From: Reticulascus tulasneorum
Lineage: Eukaryota > Ascomycota > Sordariomycetes > Glomerellales > Reticulascaceae
Reading direction: 5' to 3'
NCBI GenBank assembly: GCA_001557505.1
Contig: LSAX01000005.1
Location: 2,418,001 to 2,482,000, forward strand
DNA: 64,000 nt
Shown: piece by piece, positions 43,800 through 54,815 of the stretch
How positions within the stretch are numbered: the first letter of the stretch is position 1
Layout of the letters: every line of letters begins with the position of its first letter
Position numbers and translations under genes: made by a program
The notes under the pieces: model-generated
Database searches by the model: none
Told to the model about the DNA's origin: nothing
What the model saw: the letters and a program-made list of their open reading frames with translations, nothing else

Positions 43800-45385
43800 T
43801 TTCCGCTGTACTATGACTTTCCAAACACCAAACATCACATGCACCAGACACATGCTTTTTTAATCAATGACTGCTGCCTCGTCTCATTTACTCTTTCCGA
43901 GCGGGCAATACACGTGGGAATGGAGGGATGACTTCCGACGCTGCATTTGGGATATTTTGTTATTTCGTTTGTGTACAACTAGACGCATAAGTCATGGAAT
44001 CGATTTAGAGAGCACTGTCGTCGCCGATACCCCCCTTGCCACCGATGGATTCGGTGGAGAGTAGGGTTATGAATGGCTGGGATATAACACATAGGGAAAT
44101 GTGTTGGAGTTGATGAAGATTGTCCACTGCGGATCAGTGTAGACCAACTACTATTGAATTTTACCAGGAGAATACCAGAACACTATCAGATATAATGAGT
44201 CAATCCATAATGCGACTGCTTTTTCAAAACAGCAATCTTTCACATAACACACACATTGCTCGTCTCAACTTGCCTCGTTTCTCGCCTCGTGACATGCCTA
44301 CCCTCGGGATCAGTGTTTCGTGATTCGCGGTTATACGCCTCATCCCACTTGCACACCACCTCACCCATCAAGTGCGGGCATCTCGGGGCGATCTGCAAGG
44401 CCAAGGCTCAATGCTGAATAACACGCTTTTCAAGGCACCCAAAGGAAACCGAGCTGCATATTCTCTCTTCTTTGTCTCCTGAAAATCACTCATTCGTCAC
44501 ATATTGTTACATCACGATGAGGTACCTTTCCATAGGGCCAAGCCCCTTGCGATGCGGACGCTGGGCGCCTCCTGAGGGCCGATCCATACCAGCCCTTGTC
44601 CGCATTACGCATGACTTCCCCATGCAAATCACTCCCTCAGCTACCCTCTGTGTTTTTTTTCATCTCATGTGAACAGGCGAGCAAACTGGGGGGAGTCGCA
44701 ACGGGGCAGGATGAGGCTCATCAAGGGGGTTCAATGGTCCACATCGGATGCGACTGGGGTGGTTCTGGCAAGGGGGTCCGGCAAAGGGGGAAGGGAAGGG
44801 GGACGTTCCATTGTGGAGGCGTTGACGAGTCCGTCTGGTCGCGGAATTTGTTTTGAAACAATGGACCGGTTCGGTTTCTGCTCCCTCTTCGTCTCCTTCC
44901 AAATGTCGAGCGGTGGCGAAGGATGGTCAGGCGCTGCACTGTTTAATTAACAGGTACAGCGAAAATCCTCTACATGGAACCATTCATCCGGCTGTTTGAC
45001 GAGCATCGATCGTCAGGGGAATCGGGAGATGAAAGTGACAAATGTGGTGTACCTTGCCCCGTTTGAGGCGACTTTTCTAGGACCAGGTTCGGATTAATCC
45101 GTCCTCTGGACAGTTTTGACTTCTATGTTTATCGTTATCGGCACGTGTTTACGCGCTGTGGCGCTTTGCGCTTGGACGTGATGATCGTGATGGCCCACGG
45201 CAAGGGTTTTTCTTCCATGCAAATGTAGTGCGTACCTGTTACTTTGATACTTTCGTGCATCCGGCCCGTCTCTCATCCCAGGCATTAAGAAACGAAAAAA
45301 GAGAAGAAACCTCAATGCTCCATCACTCCCGCGCGCTAACATGAGGTGGTGAAGTGACCATCACATTCTTTTTCTCAAATGCAAC
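43800..45385. other. Gene-poor block, right part, and SAM37 promoter
   Basis: No gene is supported. Frames are short. The last few hundred bases should hold the SAM37 promoter; no distinct element is recognised. Confidence 0.45.
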
Positions 45386-46764
45386 ATGGCGCTTGAGCTT
45401 CACGTCTGGGGCCCGGCCTTCGGGCTGCCGTCCATCGACGCAGAGTGCCTGGCCGCCATCGCGTACCTCAACCTCGCCGTGCCGAAACAAGAGTGGCGGC
45501 TCATCGCAAGCAGCGACCCCTCCATCACCCCATTCAGTATGCACCTCTACTCGCCCTCCCCTCCCCCCCGTTCCCGCGATCTAGATCTAACCGCGCAGAC
45601 CGTCTCCCGGCCCTCCATCACGCAGGAGTCTGGGCCAGCGGCTACGATGCCGTGGTCGAGCATCTGGCCCGCCACACGGCCTACGGCCTGGATCTCAATC
45701 TCACGCCTTCCCAGCGCGCGGACGTGACTGCATATGGCGCTTACCTCTCGTCGCAGGTTGCGGCCTTGCTAGATGTAAGCCTGTATGGAACCGTGACGAA
45801 CTGGGTGGAGAGGACGCGGCCGGCGTACAGCGCCATCCTACCGTTTCCAGTGACGTGGACGGCGCCTCTCATGGTTAGGTCTGCGGCATTGGAAAGAATT
45901 CAGCATCTGGGACTTGATGAGCTGTATGCGGATCTCGATCCAGATGCGGCGTCGTCAGCGTTGAAGAAGGGGCAGAGCGCGATTGAGTCGGCAATGAAGC
46001 ACCTGCCCGCCAGTTCGCGGAAGGGCGTGTTGGAGGAGATGTCGCCGGAGAAGGCGGCTGCCATTCGGCTGCACTCCCTTTGCAACGACACCTTGGCCGT
46101 GCTAGAGGACTTGAGACGGAAGGATGACAGCCCGGAAAGCAAGAAACTGCGGTTCTTCTCTCAGGGGCCCGGGGCAGCAGCTAAGGTGACGTCGCTTGAT
46201 TGTCTCGCCTTCGGATACTTGGCTCTCATGCTCAAACCCGAGGTGCCACAAGACTTTCTACGCACAATCCTACTCAACAAGTTCCCCGGCCTCTGCGCAC
46301 TCGTACACGACCTGGAGACCACGTGCCTCAAAGCACCAGGCGACCTCCCCTGGACCGAGCACCCTGCTTCCACATCCCCGCTCCGAATAGGAGCCCGGTT
46401 CTTGGACGACGCGTTGCAGTGCACCCCAGAAATCGGGGAGCAGTACCGCCAGGAATGGCGGAGGCGGGCCGCAGAGCAGACCAAGGGCATAGACAGGAGG
46501 GCCGTGATGATCGCGAGTGGCATCATCGCTGCGGGGAGTGTGGTCGCATATGGCGCGTGGGTGTATCGCTCACTGCAGCCGTTTGGAGTACGGACGCATA
46601 CGTGGGTTGCGCCGAGGCAGGGGTCGAAGCTGAGCGAGTTTGGAGATTTGGGCGCGATGCTGGACTTTTCTCTCGGAATGGGTGATGCTAGCCCTTCGCA
46701 GAGGGAGGTTGGGGTTGGATATCCTGAGCATAAAATAGTGGAGTCGGAGATAGGCGTTGACTAA
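45386..46764 (+). CDS. SAM37: SAM complex subunit SAM37 / metaxin-like (Tom37)
   Basis: Outer-membrane protein of the sorting and assembly machinery that inserts beta-barrel proteins into mitochondria. Two exons (45386-45536 and 45599-46764; 62 bp phase-1 intron with GTATGC donor and GCGCAG acceptor) give 438 residues. The N-terminal GST-like (Tom37) domain starts MALELHVWGPAFGLPSIDAECLAAIAYL; splicing yields DPSITPFNRLPALHHAGVWASGYD, the family pattern. The metaxin C-terminal GST fold follows (SLDCLAFGYLALML, LRTILLNKFPGLCALVHDLE). A hydrophobic helix (VMIASGIIAAGSVVAYGAWVY) sits near residue 370, suited to membrane anchoring. Identification rests on motif order; the family diverges quickly. 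Confidence 0.85.
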
Positions 46765-47372
46765 ATAAGTCAAAGTCTTGGGGAAAAAGGTACTGCTGAA
46801 GAATTGATATCACTACTCGGTTTAATGTTCAAATTTATCCCAAATAAAGGGGCGTGGGCCAAAATATACTCGTCGAATCCCTTACTAGACATGCTTAAGG
46901 TTGTGCTAAACACTCCTTGAGGGCATTTCATAATCGTCTATATCGCGTAGACGGGTCCCATGGTCCTAAGCATGATATCGACTACTCGGGCAACCTCCAA
47001 TATAACTAAGGGGCAACACACTCCAAATGCGTTCCACTTGAAAGAGCGATATTGAATAGCTCCTTGGTTTCAAATCACATCTAAGGAATCTTATGCTGAC
47101 CACCCTAGAGCGTACATATGAAAATAACGACGCTTGACATATGGGACATATGTTCCTTCTTCGTAAGTATGGAGGCCGATTGAACAGAATGGGTTAAGAA
47201 TATCAGTGTGCTCGGAATCAGAGACATTGACGAAGGGTTCTTGCTGTCATATTCTAAGTTATCGGCCTTTCTACGATTGCGGTAGATGGCTCGTCTTCTC
47301 TGTTATACATTCCCTCGAGCAACATACATGCTTATCCTTACGAGGCGATGAATCAACTACCCCAGCACACAC
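46765..47372. other. Intergenic region between convergent SAM37 and GAB1
   Basis: No gene is visible; 608 bp, moderately AT-rich, presumably both 3' UTRs. No hairpin or repeat of note. Confidence 0.5.
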
Positions 47373-48750
47373 CTAGATCTGCCGAGCCTCCTTCCCAACC
47401 ATCTCAGGCCGTTCTACCTCCCACTCATCCCTCAGCACCGCGAACGTCAGGTCGTTCACTAGCAAGATCTGCCCAAGACTCCAGACCAACGTAATGGCGT
47501 AGAAGAAGTTGGCATTCCCGCTCCCTGCGTAGATCCACAAATGATAAAACGCCGGCCCCAGAAACGATGAGTACATGATGGTGGCAGCAGTGACGAACGT
47601 GTACCGCATCAGCGGGAAGACGTGCCGGAAGAGCGGCAACATGGCAAGGAAGAGCGACGTATCAGCGATGGATGGATATGGCTTGAAGATCGCGAATATC
47701 CCGAAGAGGAGCGTTAGCACCACAAGCGGCTGGCTGCGTATCCGGATCGAGAGCCCGCCGACGTAAGAGGACAGATGCAGCCAGAAGACGGCGAGGAAAA
47801 AGGAGCGGAAGGAGTCGAACATTTCGATGAAGAAGTACCACCACAGGCCCGCGTTCGGTGTCAGGTCGGAGAGAGTCAGCTGCACGCCATACGTGCTAGC
47901 AAGGAACTCCCACGACTTTCCGGTGATGAGGAACGACATGAAAAACAGGACCCCAAGACAGGCAGCTACGACGGTGATGTTGGTGGCTGCGAACTGAAGG
48001 GCGGAGCTTATACGTCGGGATGGCAGCTGGCGGTCGTAGGAGAGGAGCAGCAGCGGCGGGAGGAGGAGCAGTGGGTACATGGAGAGGTATGAGGCGAACG
48101 AGAGGGCGACCATTGCGCCGAAAGGAGCGCCGGTAATAGCTTTGGCGACAGCGTGAAGGATTACGCATGTAGTGAAGACGCTTGTTGGGCGACCTATACA
48201 TGTAGCGATCGTGAAGGGGCTGAAGAGATAGCTTGAAGCTGTTAGCACAGTTCGGACGAACAATTGAGGAGTGGCTTACACAGCAGCCACGACCAGTCCG
48301 CTCCACCGCTTCTCGCGCCTCGGCGAGGTGAATAGCCTCGAAGAACCGGCCTCCCCGGAATCAGCAATCTTTAACAACGCATCCGCGCTCAGGATGTCGA
48401 CCAGAATGTAGAGGAGGCATGTGAAGATCGGTAGCGACTTGACGTCCGGCAGGAGGGCGAACAGCGGGAGAAAGAGCGGCGCTTGGTGGTAGACACCGCC
48501 ATCGTAGGGGGAGACGTTGTGGTTATAGAGGAACAAGCCTTCTTGTACTGCGCAAGGTGTCAGCTAGGGAGGAACAACATCTGGGTCGCAGCTTACGTCG
48601 TTTGAAGCTCGTCACAGGGGTCGAGATCTCAACGCGACCTGTAAGGAGGTCTGGCAGGCCAGGAAAGGCGACGAAGAGTAGCAGTCGGAGGGAGGCGGCG
48701 GCGAGGTAGAGGCCGGCTTTGCCTCCTAGTGTCATTGTGCCGCGATTCAT
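47373..48750 (-). CDS. GAB1: GPI transamidase subunit GAB1 / PIG-U
   Basis: Multispanning ER membrane subunit of the GPI transamidase that attaches GPI anchors to proteins. Three exons on the minus strand (48750-48597, 48547-48280, 48231-47373; introns of 49 and 48 bp) give 426 residues. Signatures are TSFKRLQEGLFLYNHNVSPYDGGVYHQAPL across the first junction, AAVYLFSPFTIATCIGRPT across the second, LYPLLLL-like helices, and NAGLWWYFFIEMFDSFRSFF, the block most typical of PIG-U. Around ten hydrophobic helices are visible. The second intron must use the AAG acceptor nine bases after the CTAAC branch site, since the CAG directly beside the branch puts the conserved YLFSPF out of frame. It is divergent from NOP7, with 364 bp between starts. 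Confidence 0.9.
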
Positions 48751-49114
48751 GGTTCAATCCATGGCCAGCCGAGGGTGTCGTCGAGAGCTTCGAAGCTTCG
48801 TGTTGTCTCGAGATGGAAATTCTGAGGTCGGGATGCCACCTGGCTGGAAGGGAGGATCTAGCACTATTAATGACCTGAAGCTCGTGGGCCTTCAGGGGAC
48901 CAACCAGTGCTTCAGGCCCTAGAATGTGGTTCAAGGGACCCCCGCCGGGAGCCAATCAGCGCCGCCCTCTTCTTCGTCCTCCAAGCTTCGTCTCCGAGCG
49001 GTGAACCGGGCAGAAAATTCAGACACTGGAAAAAAAAGTTTGGAGAGCCAATTGCCCCGCCTCCACCGCTTCCAAACGAGCTTTCACATCCAGCTCAATT
49101 CGCAAATCGCAGCA
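48751..49114. promoter_or_regulatory. Divergent promoter between GAB1 and NOP7
   Basis: 364 bp between opposed ATGs. The NOP7 frame is open upstream from 48926 but only through a GTG, so this DNA is promoter and leader, not coding. No single element stands out. Confidence 0.55.
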
Positions 49115-51145
49115 ATGGGTAGAATAAAGAAGAAGGGCCAGGCCGGCGCGGCCAAAAACTACATCACCCGTAATCAGGCGATTCGAAAACTTCAGATTAG
49201 TCTTCCCGATTTCCGAAAGCTATGCATCTGGAAGGGAATCTATCCGCGAGAGCCCAGAAGCAAGAAGAAGGTCTCACGATCTTCTACCGCCTCGACGACC
49301 TTCTACTATTCAAAGGATATCCAGTACTTGCTCCACGAACCGCTGCTTTTGAAGTTCCGGGACCAAAAGGCGCTCGAGAAGAAGATTTCCAAGGCATTGG
49401 GACGAGGAGATTATGGCGATGCAAAGAGGTTGGACAAGAATGCGGCGAGGCCGGACAGGACTGGCAAGCCGGGTTATACTCTCGACCATGTTATTCGTGA
49501 GCGGTATCCTACGTTCGTGGACGCAGTCAGGGACCTGGACGACTGCCTGTCAATGCTATTCTTGTTCGCAAACCTGCCTTCGACCTCAACGGTTCCCGCC
49601 AAGATGATTGCGAGATGCGAGCGGCTCTGTCTCGAGTTCCAGCACTACCTGATCGTCTCCCAAAGCCTGACCAAGTCATTCCTGTCGATCAAGGGCATCT
49701 ACTACCAAGCGAATATTCAAGGCGAGGACGTGCTCTGGCTGGTGCCCTACAAGTTCAACCAAAGAGTGGTCGGGGATATCGATTTCAGGATCATGGGCAC
49801 CTTTGTCGAATTCTACATGACACTTCTGGGTTTTATCAACTTTCGGTTGTACACCTCGATCGGACTGAAATATCCTCCCAAGTTCGATGCGAGCAAGGAC
49901 GATCAGTCGGCCGAGCTTGGCGCATTCACTCTAGAAGGCCACAACTTGCTGCCACAAGATGAGCAAAAACAGCTCACAAATGGCGAGTCAGAGCAGCACC
50001 AACCCGACCCGAAGGTGCAAGCTGCGGTGGACAAGGTTCTGAAGAAGCTGAAGGATACTGACGTGGATGACGAGGCCGCAGCAGACGCCGAGGCGGAGGC
50101 GGCTGAGGTACCGACCGATTCTATTGACAAATTCGAGCCGGCCGCGCCAGGAGGCGATGTCTTGCTGCAGCCCGACCACACAGCTTCAGAAACTAGCAAG
50201 CTCTTTTCACAATTCACCTTCTTCCTCTCCCGTGAGACGCCGCGCCAACCGCTGGAGTTCATCCTCAAAAGCTTCGGCTGCAAGCGGATCGGCTGGGACG
50301 CCGTGCTCGGCGAAGGCGCCTATACCACCAATGAGCTGGATCCGTCCATCACGCATCAGATCGTAGACAGACCACTCGTCCAAGCCACGACGGCTGAAAA
50401 CGGCGAAGGAGAGGGCGAAGACAACCAGACAGCGCAAAAGCTGGCCCCAAATAGGCGTGTTCCAGGCAGGATATACGTCCAGCCTCAGTGGGTCTGGGAT
50501 AGCATAAATGACGAGGAGCTGAAGCGACCGGATTTGTATGCCCCTGGTGCACAGCTCCCACCCCACCTGAGTCCCTTCGTGCGAAGCGTTCAGGGTCAGT
50601 ACGACCCTACACTGCCGCTGGAGGACCAGGAGACGGAAGGTGAGGCATTGGAGGCGGGGAGCGACGAAGAGGTCGAGGATCCCGACCAAGACGAGCTTGA
50701 GGACGAGTTGGCCGTCAAGGCAATCGGGGGCGGCGTCGGGGACATGGCCGTTGCTAGTTCTGATGACGATGAGGATATGGAGGATCAAGTAGGGTCCGAC
50801 TTTGGCGGCTTCTCGGAAGCTGAAGGGGATGCCGAGGGTGACGATGGCTCGGACGACGAGACACTGCAGCGCCAACGAGAGTTGGAAGCAGAGCTCACGG
50901 GGCGCGAGATCAAGGACAAGCAGTCCAAACCCAAGTCCAAGAAGGACGATGCCCGTAAGGCATTGGCCAAGAAATCAGCGGAAGAGGCCGAGGATATGGA
51001 GCGTGCGAAGGGCATGCTGAGCAAGAAGAAGCGAAAGCTGTTTGAGCAAATGGTTTACACCAACAACAAGAAGAGCGCAGAAGACGAGAAGCTCCGTGCG
51101 AAGAGGAGAAGGTTGGAGAAGCAGCTTGCTGCGAAGAAAGCGTAG
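49115..51145 (+). CDS. NOP7: Pescadillo homologue NOP7
   Basis: Subunit of the PeBoW (Nop7-Erb1-Ytm1) complex needed for 27S pre-rRNA processing and 60S ribosome assembly in the nucleolus. Intronless, 676 residues. The Pescadillo N-terminal domain is complete: [47 protein letters not shown], then [12 protein letters not shown] and [14 protein letters not shown] domain spans about residues 361-480 ([29 protein letters not shown] to [12 protein letters not shown]). The tail is highly acidic, then ends in a Lys/Arg coiled coil, as in other Pescadillo proteins. The ATG at 49115 is chosen because it gives the conserved MGRIKKKG start and sits in context GCAATGG. Confidence 0.95.
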   Translation: MGRIKKKGQAGAAKNYITRNQAIRKLQISLPDFRKLCIWKGIYPREPRSKKKVSRSSTASTTFYYSKDIQYLLHEPLLLKFRDQKALEKKISKALGRGDYGDAKRLDKNAARPDRTGKPGYTLDHVIRERYPTFVDAVRDLDDCLSMLFLFANLPSTSTVPAKMIARCERLCLEFQHYLIVSQSLTKSFLSIKGIYYQANIQGEDVLWLVPYKFNQRVVGDIDFRIMGTFVEFYMTLLGFINFRLYTSIGLKYPPKFDASKDDQSAELGAFTLEGHNLLPQDEQKQLTNGESEQHQPDPKVQAAVDKVLKKLKDTDVDDEAAADAEAEAAEVPTDSIDKFEPAAPGGDVLLQPDHTASETSKLFSQFTFFLSRETPRQPLEFILKSFGCKRIGWDAVLGEGAYTTNELDPSITHQIVDRPLVQATTAENGEGEGEDNQTAQKLAPNRRVPGRIYVQPQWVWDSINDEELKRPDLYAPGAQLPPHLSPFVRSVQGQYDPTLPLEDQETEGEALEAGSDEEVEDPDQDELEDELAVKAIGGGVGDMAVASSDDDEDMEDQVGSDFGGFSEAEGDAEGDDGSDDETLQRQRELEAELTGREIKDKQSKPKSKKDDARKALAKKSAEEAEDMERAKGMLSKKKRKLFEQMVYTNNKKSAEDEKLRAKRRRLEKQLAAKKA

Positions 51146-51430
51146 TTTCGGTTAGATTATCTAGAGGTATACCAAAAGTCAATGTGAAATAAAATCCAAT
51201 GACGTGGTGCGAAAAGTACATAATTGCATTTGGCGACGTTCACATGATGTGTAAGTAAAGCATGGACAAGGCTGACTTTTGAATTTTCACATCTCCATGT
51301 CTCATGTCCAACAACTGCCGTCAGACGTAATTGCGGCAACGCTTCCATTACAGGGAAGAAATTCTTTTTAAAACCGCTCAGGCATACTCGGCATAGATTA
51401 TGAACTTATGACAGAATTTTCGCTGAGACG

Positions 51431-53377
51431 ATGGAGTCGCAGGAAGAGGAGTGGGATTTCGATACGGATGAGATCCAATCTCTAAGTTCCGACGAGCTCC
51501 ACGAAAGTCGGCCCAACCGATGGAAGGGCCAGAAATCATCATGGCGGAATCTGACGGGAGAAGAGAGGCTCCTCCATCGATCTATGGAACAGTTGAGGCA
51601 CCAAGATTTGGCCGCGCATCTGTACAATGCATTTGCGTTGAAGAATGGGCCTAAGCCTGAGGATGATGCAGAGGTGACACGGCTCCCCTTCAGTTTTGCC
51701 CCAGCCTAGTGACTGACTGCAATTAAGGAGGCTGAAAAGTCGCTACGAAACATTGTTCCCGGCGCCGATGGCTGGCGACCGCCGATGTCGTGGACGGCGT
51801 GGCCGATGAAGGCTAGCATTGTTCCCGAGGATGTGTTTATGAAGAAGACGAACGACGACGACGATGTGTTTACATTACGTGCAGAGGAGATAACCCTGCC
51901 TAGTTCTTCTCTCGAGGAGGAAATCGCGGCCGCAATTCTCAGAATGGCAAAAGACCGCTTTCGGGAACGGCAGCAGGTGCAGACCGTCGAAGACAAGGGC
52001 GAGTTGACGGCCGAGTCGGCACGACCCTCGTCTCAAGGATCATTGTCTTCGCCCGAAGAAATCACGGACTCGAGCCAGAGAATGGAACTTGACACAGCCT
52101 CCTCGGCAGCATCTCTGGCGACGAGACGTGGCAAGACATACGTGGCGGTTGTCACCGCCAACGACGAACTCTCCCACGAGCTGCTTCGGCCGGCCGTGCG
52201 ACACATAATAGCAAAGATAGATACGACACTGACCACGCTCCACAATGCGCGCATCGCGGGGCTGAGCTACATGTCCGAGTCTTCCACGTCCGTCACGGAT
52301 GTCTCTGACGGCGGCTCGCCCCAGCCCAAGCGACCTCGAGGGCGACCGCGCAGCAAGACGCCAGCAAAGTCACCAGTCGAGCGTGAGCGCAACCCACTCG
52401 AGAGGCGGGGCCGTCCGCGCAAGCAGCACTTCCCGCTACCAGGCGAGACGCCGCGGGAAATGGCCGTGAGGATCGCGCGCGAACAGAAGAAGCGTATACC
52501 GGTCTTTTCGGATGACGAGCATGCTGATGCGGAACCATCACCGGAGAAGACCACGCCAGAACCCGGGCCAAAGTCGCCTGCTAAGCCCAGGGATACCCGC
52601 GGCAAGGAAGACCTACTTAAGCGCTGGGGGCTGAGAGACTGGGGTGATGTCGTTGGCGCTGCGGCTATGGCTGGCTTCTCACCTCAGGTAATTGCTCGGA
52701 CGACACAGCGGTGCGCAGATCTGTTCAGACATGGAATTGATATGCAGACGCTCATCGAGGGCCCGGCTTCTAAGGGGACCATGGGTACACGAAGGAGATA
52801 CCAGCCAGGCGACCCCGCGGTGTTGGTGGAAAGCGAGGACGAGGAAGTGGCGATAGTAGATCAGCGTCGTCTCATTCAACGACAGACAAGCATCGCGCGG
52901 GGGAGTGCCCCTCCCAGCAACTCCGAAGAGGAGCACGACGACAGAGACGACGAAAGGGGCCGAGGCGCGACTAGAAGCCGGAGCAAAAGCCTTGCGCGAA
53001 GTCGCTCTCGCGCCTCCTCCATCGGCGTGTTCTACTGCCCCGTTTCCACCTGCGAACGCGCGACCGAGGGGTTCACGCGACGATCAAACCTGCGCAGACA
53101 TGTGGAAACCGTCCACGGCGGGGAGGCAAGAGTCCAGGAAAAGGACGTGGCGAGCCACGACGAGATGGACGGCGCCGTACACGTAGACGGCTTCTTGCGG
53201 CCGATCAAAGCGAAGAGGGGCTGGAGGGCTGAGGATACGGCGAAGAGGAAGCGCAAGAGACACTGGGGACGGCGGAGGGTCCAGTCTGATGGTGAGGGCG
53301 GATCGGTACGCCGTCGGGATGATGCAAGTGAGGGCAGCGCGGATATGGAGGAATCCGCGCTCGAGGATTCTACGTGA
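51431..53377 (+). CDS. RRN9: RRN9-like RNA polymerase I factor with AT-hooks and C2H2 finger
   Basis: Two exons (51431-51673 and 51728-53377; 54 bp phase-0 intron with TGACTGAC branch) encode 630 residues. The N-terminal 120 residues match the Rrn9 domain: acidic start, NRWKGQKSSWRNLTGEERLLHRSMEQLRHQDLAAHLYNAFALK, then after the junction WRPPMSWTAWPM..VPE. Rrn9 is part of the upstream activation factor that recruits Pol I to rDNA. The middle has two AT-hook-like cores (RGRPRSKT, about residue 285; RRGRPRKQ, about 308). A helical block (KEDLLKRWGLRDWGDVVGAAAMAGF) follows, and a C2H2 finger lies near residue 515 (C-x4-C...H-x4-H). The C-terminus is basic. The Pol I role is inferred from the N-terminal domain alone. 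Confidence 0.72.
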
Positions 53378-53391
53378 TGGAGCTACCTAGC

Positions 53392-53407
53392 TAGAAATGC
53401 ATTTCTA
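53392..53407. terminator. 16-bp perfect palindrome between convergent stop codons
   Basis: TAGAAATGCATTTCTA is its own reverse complement. It fills most of the 27-bp gap between the RRN9-like stop (53375-53377) and the dehalogenase stop (53405-53407), and its last three bases are that stop codon. A shared 3'-end or termination role is an inference. Confidence 0.35.
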
Positions 53408-54184
53408 AGCCTTCGCCGCAAACTGCCTCTTCACCTCCTCCGCGAAGTCTCCAATCGTGTCAAACTTCCACTCAAACGCAACCTTGTCTGCGAGGCTCTC
53501 GTAGTCACCCCCGACTCCCTTCCCCTCCTTACTATCGCCTCCCCTCGCAATCCAACAACTCCGGAACCCCATCTCCTTGGCCGGCACGTGGTCCGCCGGC
53601 AGGCTCCTCGCCACGTGCAGCAGCTCGCCCTGGTCGACGTCGATGCCCAGCTCCTCCTTGGCGTGCTTGAACAGGTAGTTGAAGTTCTTGTGCGCCGGCT
53701 TGTACGAGCCGATCTCCTCGGCCGTATACACGGCGTCAAACTCTACAGGCGCCAGCTGCTTGGACACTGTGCCTTCGATGTTGGCGTTGTTGATGTTGGA
53801 GAGGATTATGAGCTTGTAATGCTTCTTGAGGATCTCCAGTCCAGCCACGGTGTCGGGGAAAGCACCCCATGTTCCCGGCAGATCACCAAAGTCTGCAGCG
53901 GTTGACTCGGGGACTGAGACATCGAGCTCTTTGCTCAGAGCGCGGAACGAGGCGGCTAGGTTCTGGTCGTATAATAACCGCGGCTGCTCCTTTTCCAGTA
54001 CATCAGTCAGGTCGTCGAACCTCTGCATCAGCAACATGGGGTTCTGCGCAAAGGGGTGCGAAGCCGGCAGCTGGGAGAGAATGGGCTCGAGTCCGGAGCG
54101 CAAGCCGCTCTCCCAGTCTATGAGAGTGCCGTAGCAGTCGAACGAGAGGGCTTTGAAGCCGGTGAGGTCGGGATACTTGGACAT
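53405..54184 (-). CDS. Haloacid dehalogenase type II-like HAD hydrolase
   Basis: Intronless gene of 259 residues. HAD motif I is SFDCYGTLIDW (nucleophile Asp), motif II is LIILSNINN (Ser), motif III Lys is in YKPAHKNFNYLF, and the cap domain and length fit the L-2-haloacid dehalogenase class. Fungal members are common and of mostly unknown substrate, so dehalogenation should not be assumed. The frame extends upstream to 54247 only through a TTG; the ATG at 54184 gives the usual N-terminus. Its stop is 27 bp from that of the convergent RRN9-like gene, so the two 3' UTRs must overlap. Confidence 0.85.
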   Translation of the reverse strand: MSKYPDLTGFKALSFDCYGTLIDWESGLRSGLEPILSQLPASHPFAQNPMLLMQRFDDLTDVLEKEQPRLLYDQNLAASFRALSKELDVSVPESTAADFGDLPGTWGAFPDTVAGLEILKKHYKLIILSNINNANIEGTVSKQLAPVEFDAVYTAEEIGSYKPAHKNFNYLFKHAKEELGIDVDQGELLHVARSLPADHVPAKEMGFRSCWIARGGDSKEGKGVGGDYESLADKVAFEWKFDTIGDFAEEVKRQFAAKA

Positions 54185-54815
54185 TGTTGGTGAAGATGGT
54201 ACAACTATTAGCAAGGGAAGATAAATGGAACAGATAAATTTAAACAAGTCTGTTCAATTTTGGAGAAACATATAAGAACAGGCGAGCCAAGATGTTGCGT
54301 ATTACCTATTTAATAAATTATTGCAGATGCAACACGCCCAACCTTGGACAAATCCTTACCAGAAGTGACGTTCGTAAAGGCGCCGTTGACAAGTTCGAAG
54401 CGGGGAACTTTGTGGCCCGACGACATCCTTCATGCTGGACACTCCGAACCCCGGCACAGTAATGAGACAAATCCTTCACGGATGGAGTTGGAATGCTAGC
54501 CGATCCTTGAATATTCTTGCGATCGGGAGAGCTACTATGAGCCCCAGGGACTTGTAGAACTTTACCGTGGGAGCCGTACACGGATTCTGAAGATGAAAGC
54601 AACCGTGGTGGTAATATTGACGAACAATGTTCAAAGACAAATTCTCATTACCACACCCCAAATCAAGGGTATCAAGTATACTACTAAGGGTACAATCATA
54701 GACAACTCTACCAGCCGGCTGTTTTAGTACCATGCCATCAATAAAAGTCCGTAACTACCATATAACCCCAACAAACTCCATGCTAAAACCACAAGTGTAG
54801 TATCAGTGTCCGACC
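54185..54815. other. Intergenic region between dehalogenase start and kinesin 3' end
   Basis: No gene is visible. It is moderately AT-rich and holds the dehalogenase promoter and kinesin 3' UTR. Confidence 0.5.

Noticed and set aside
36781..43900. Possible transposon or repeat-mutated relic in the gene-poor block
   Set aside because: No terminal repeats, no reverse transcriptase or transposase fragments, and no strong AT shift were visible.
44040..44062. TAGGGTTA-like word considered as a telomerase RNA template or telomere remnant
   Set aside because: A single short match without repeats; chance occurrence is enough to explain it.
48926..49114. 63-codon upstream extension of the NOP7 frame
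   Set aside because: It opens with GTG, and the conserved Pescadillo start MGRIKKKG lies at 49115.
54185..54247. Hydrophobic N-terminal extension of the dehalogenase that looks like a signal peptide
   Set aside because: The extension opens with TTG; the ATG at 54184 gives the normal HAD N-terminus, so secretion is not supported.
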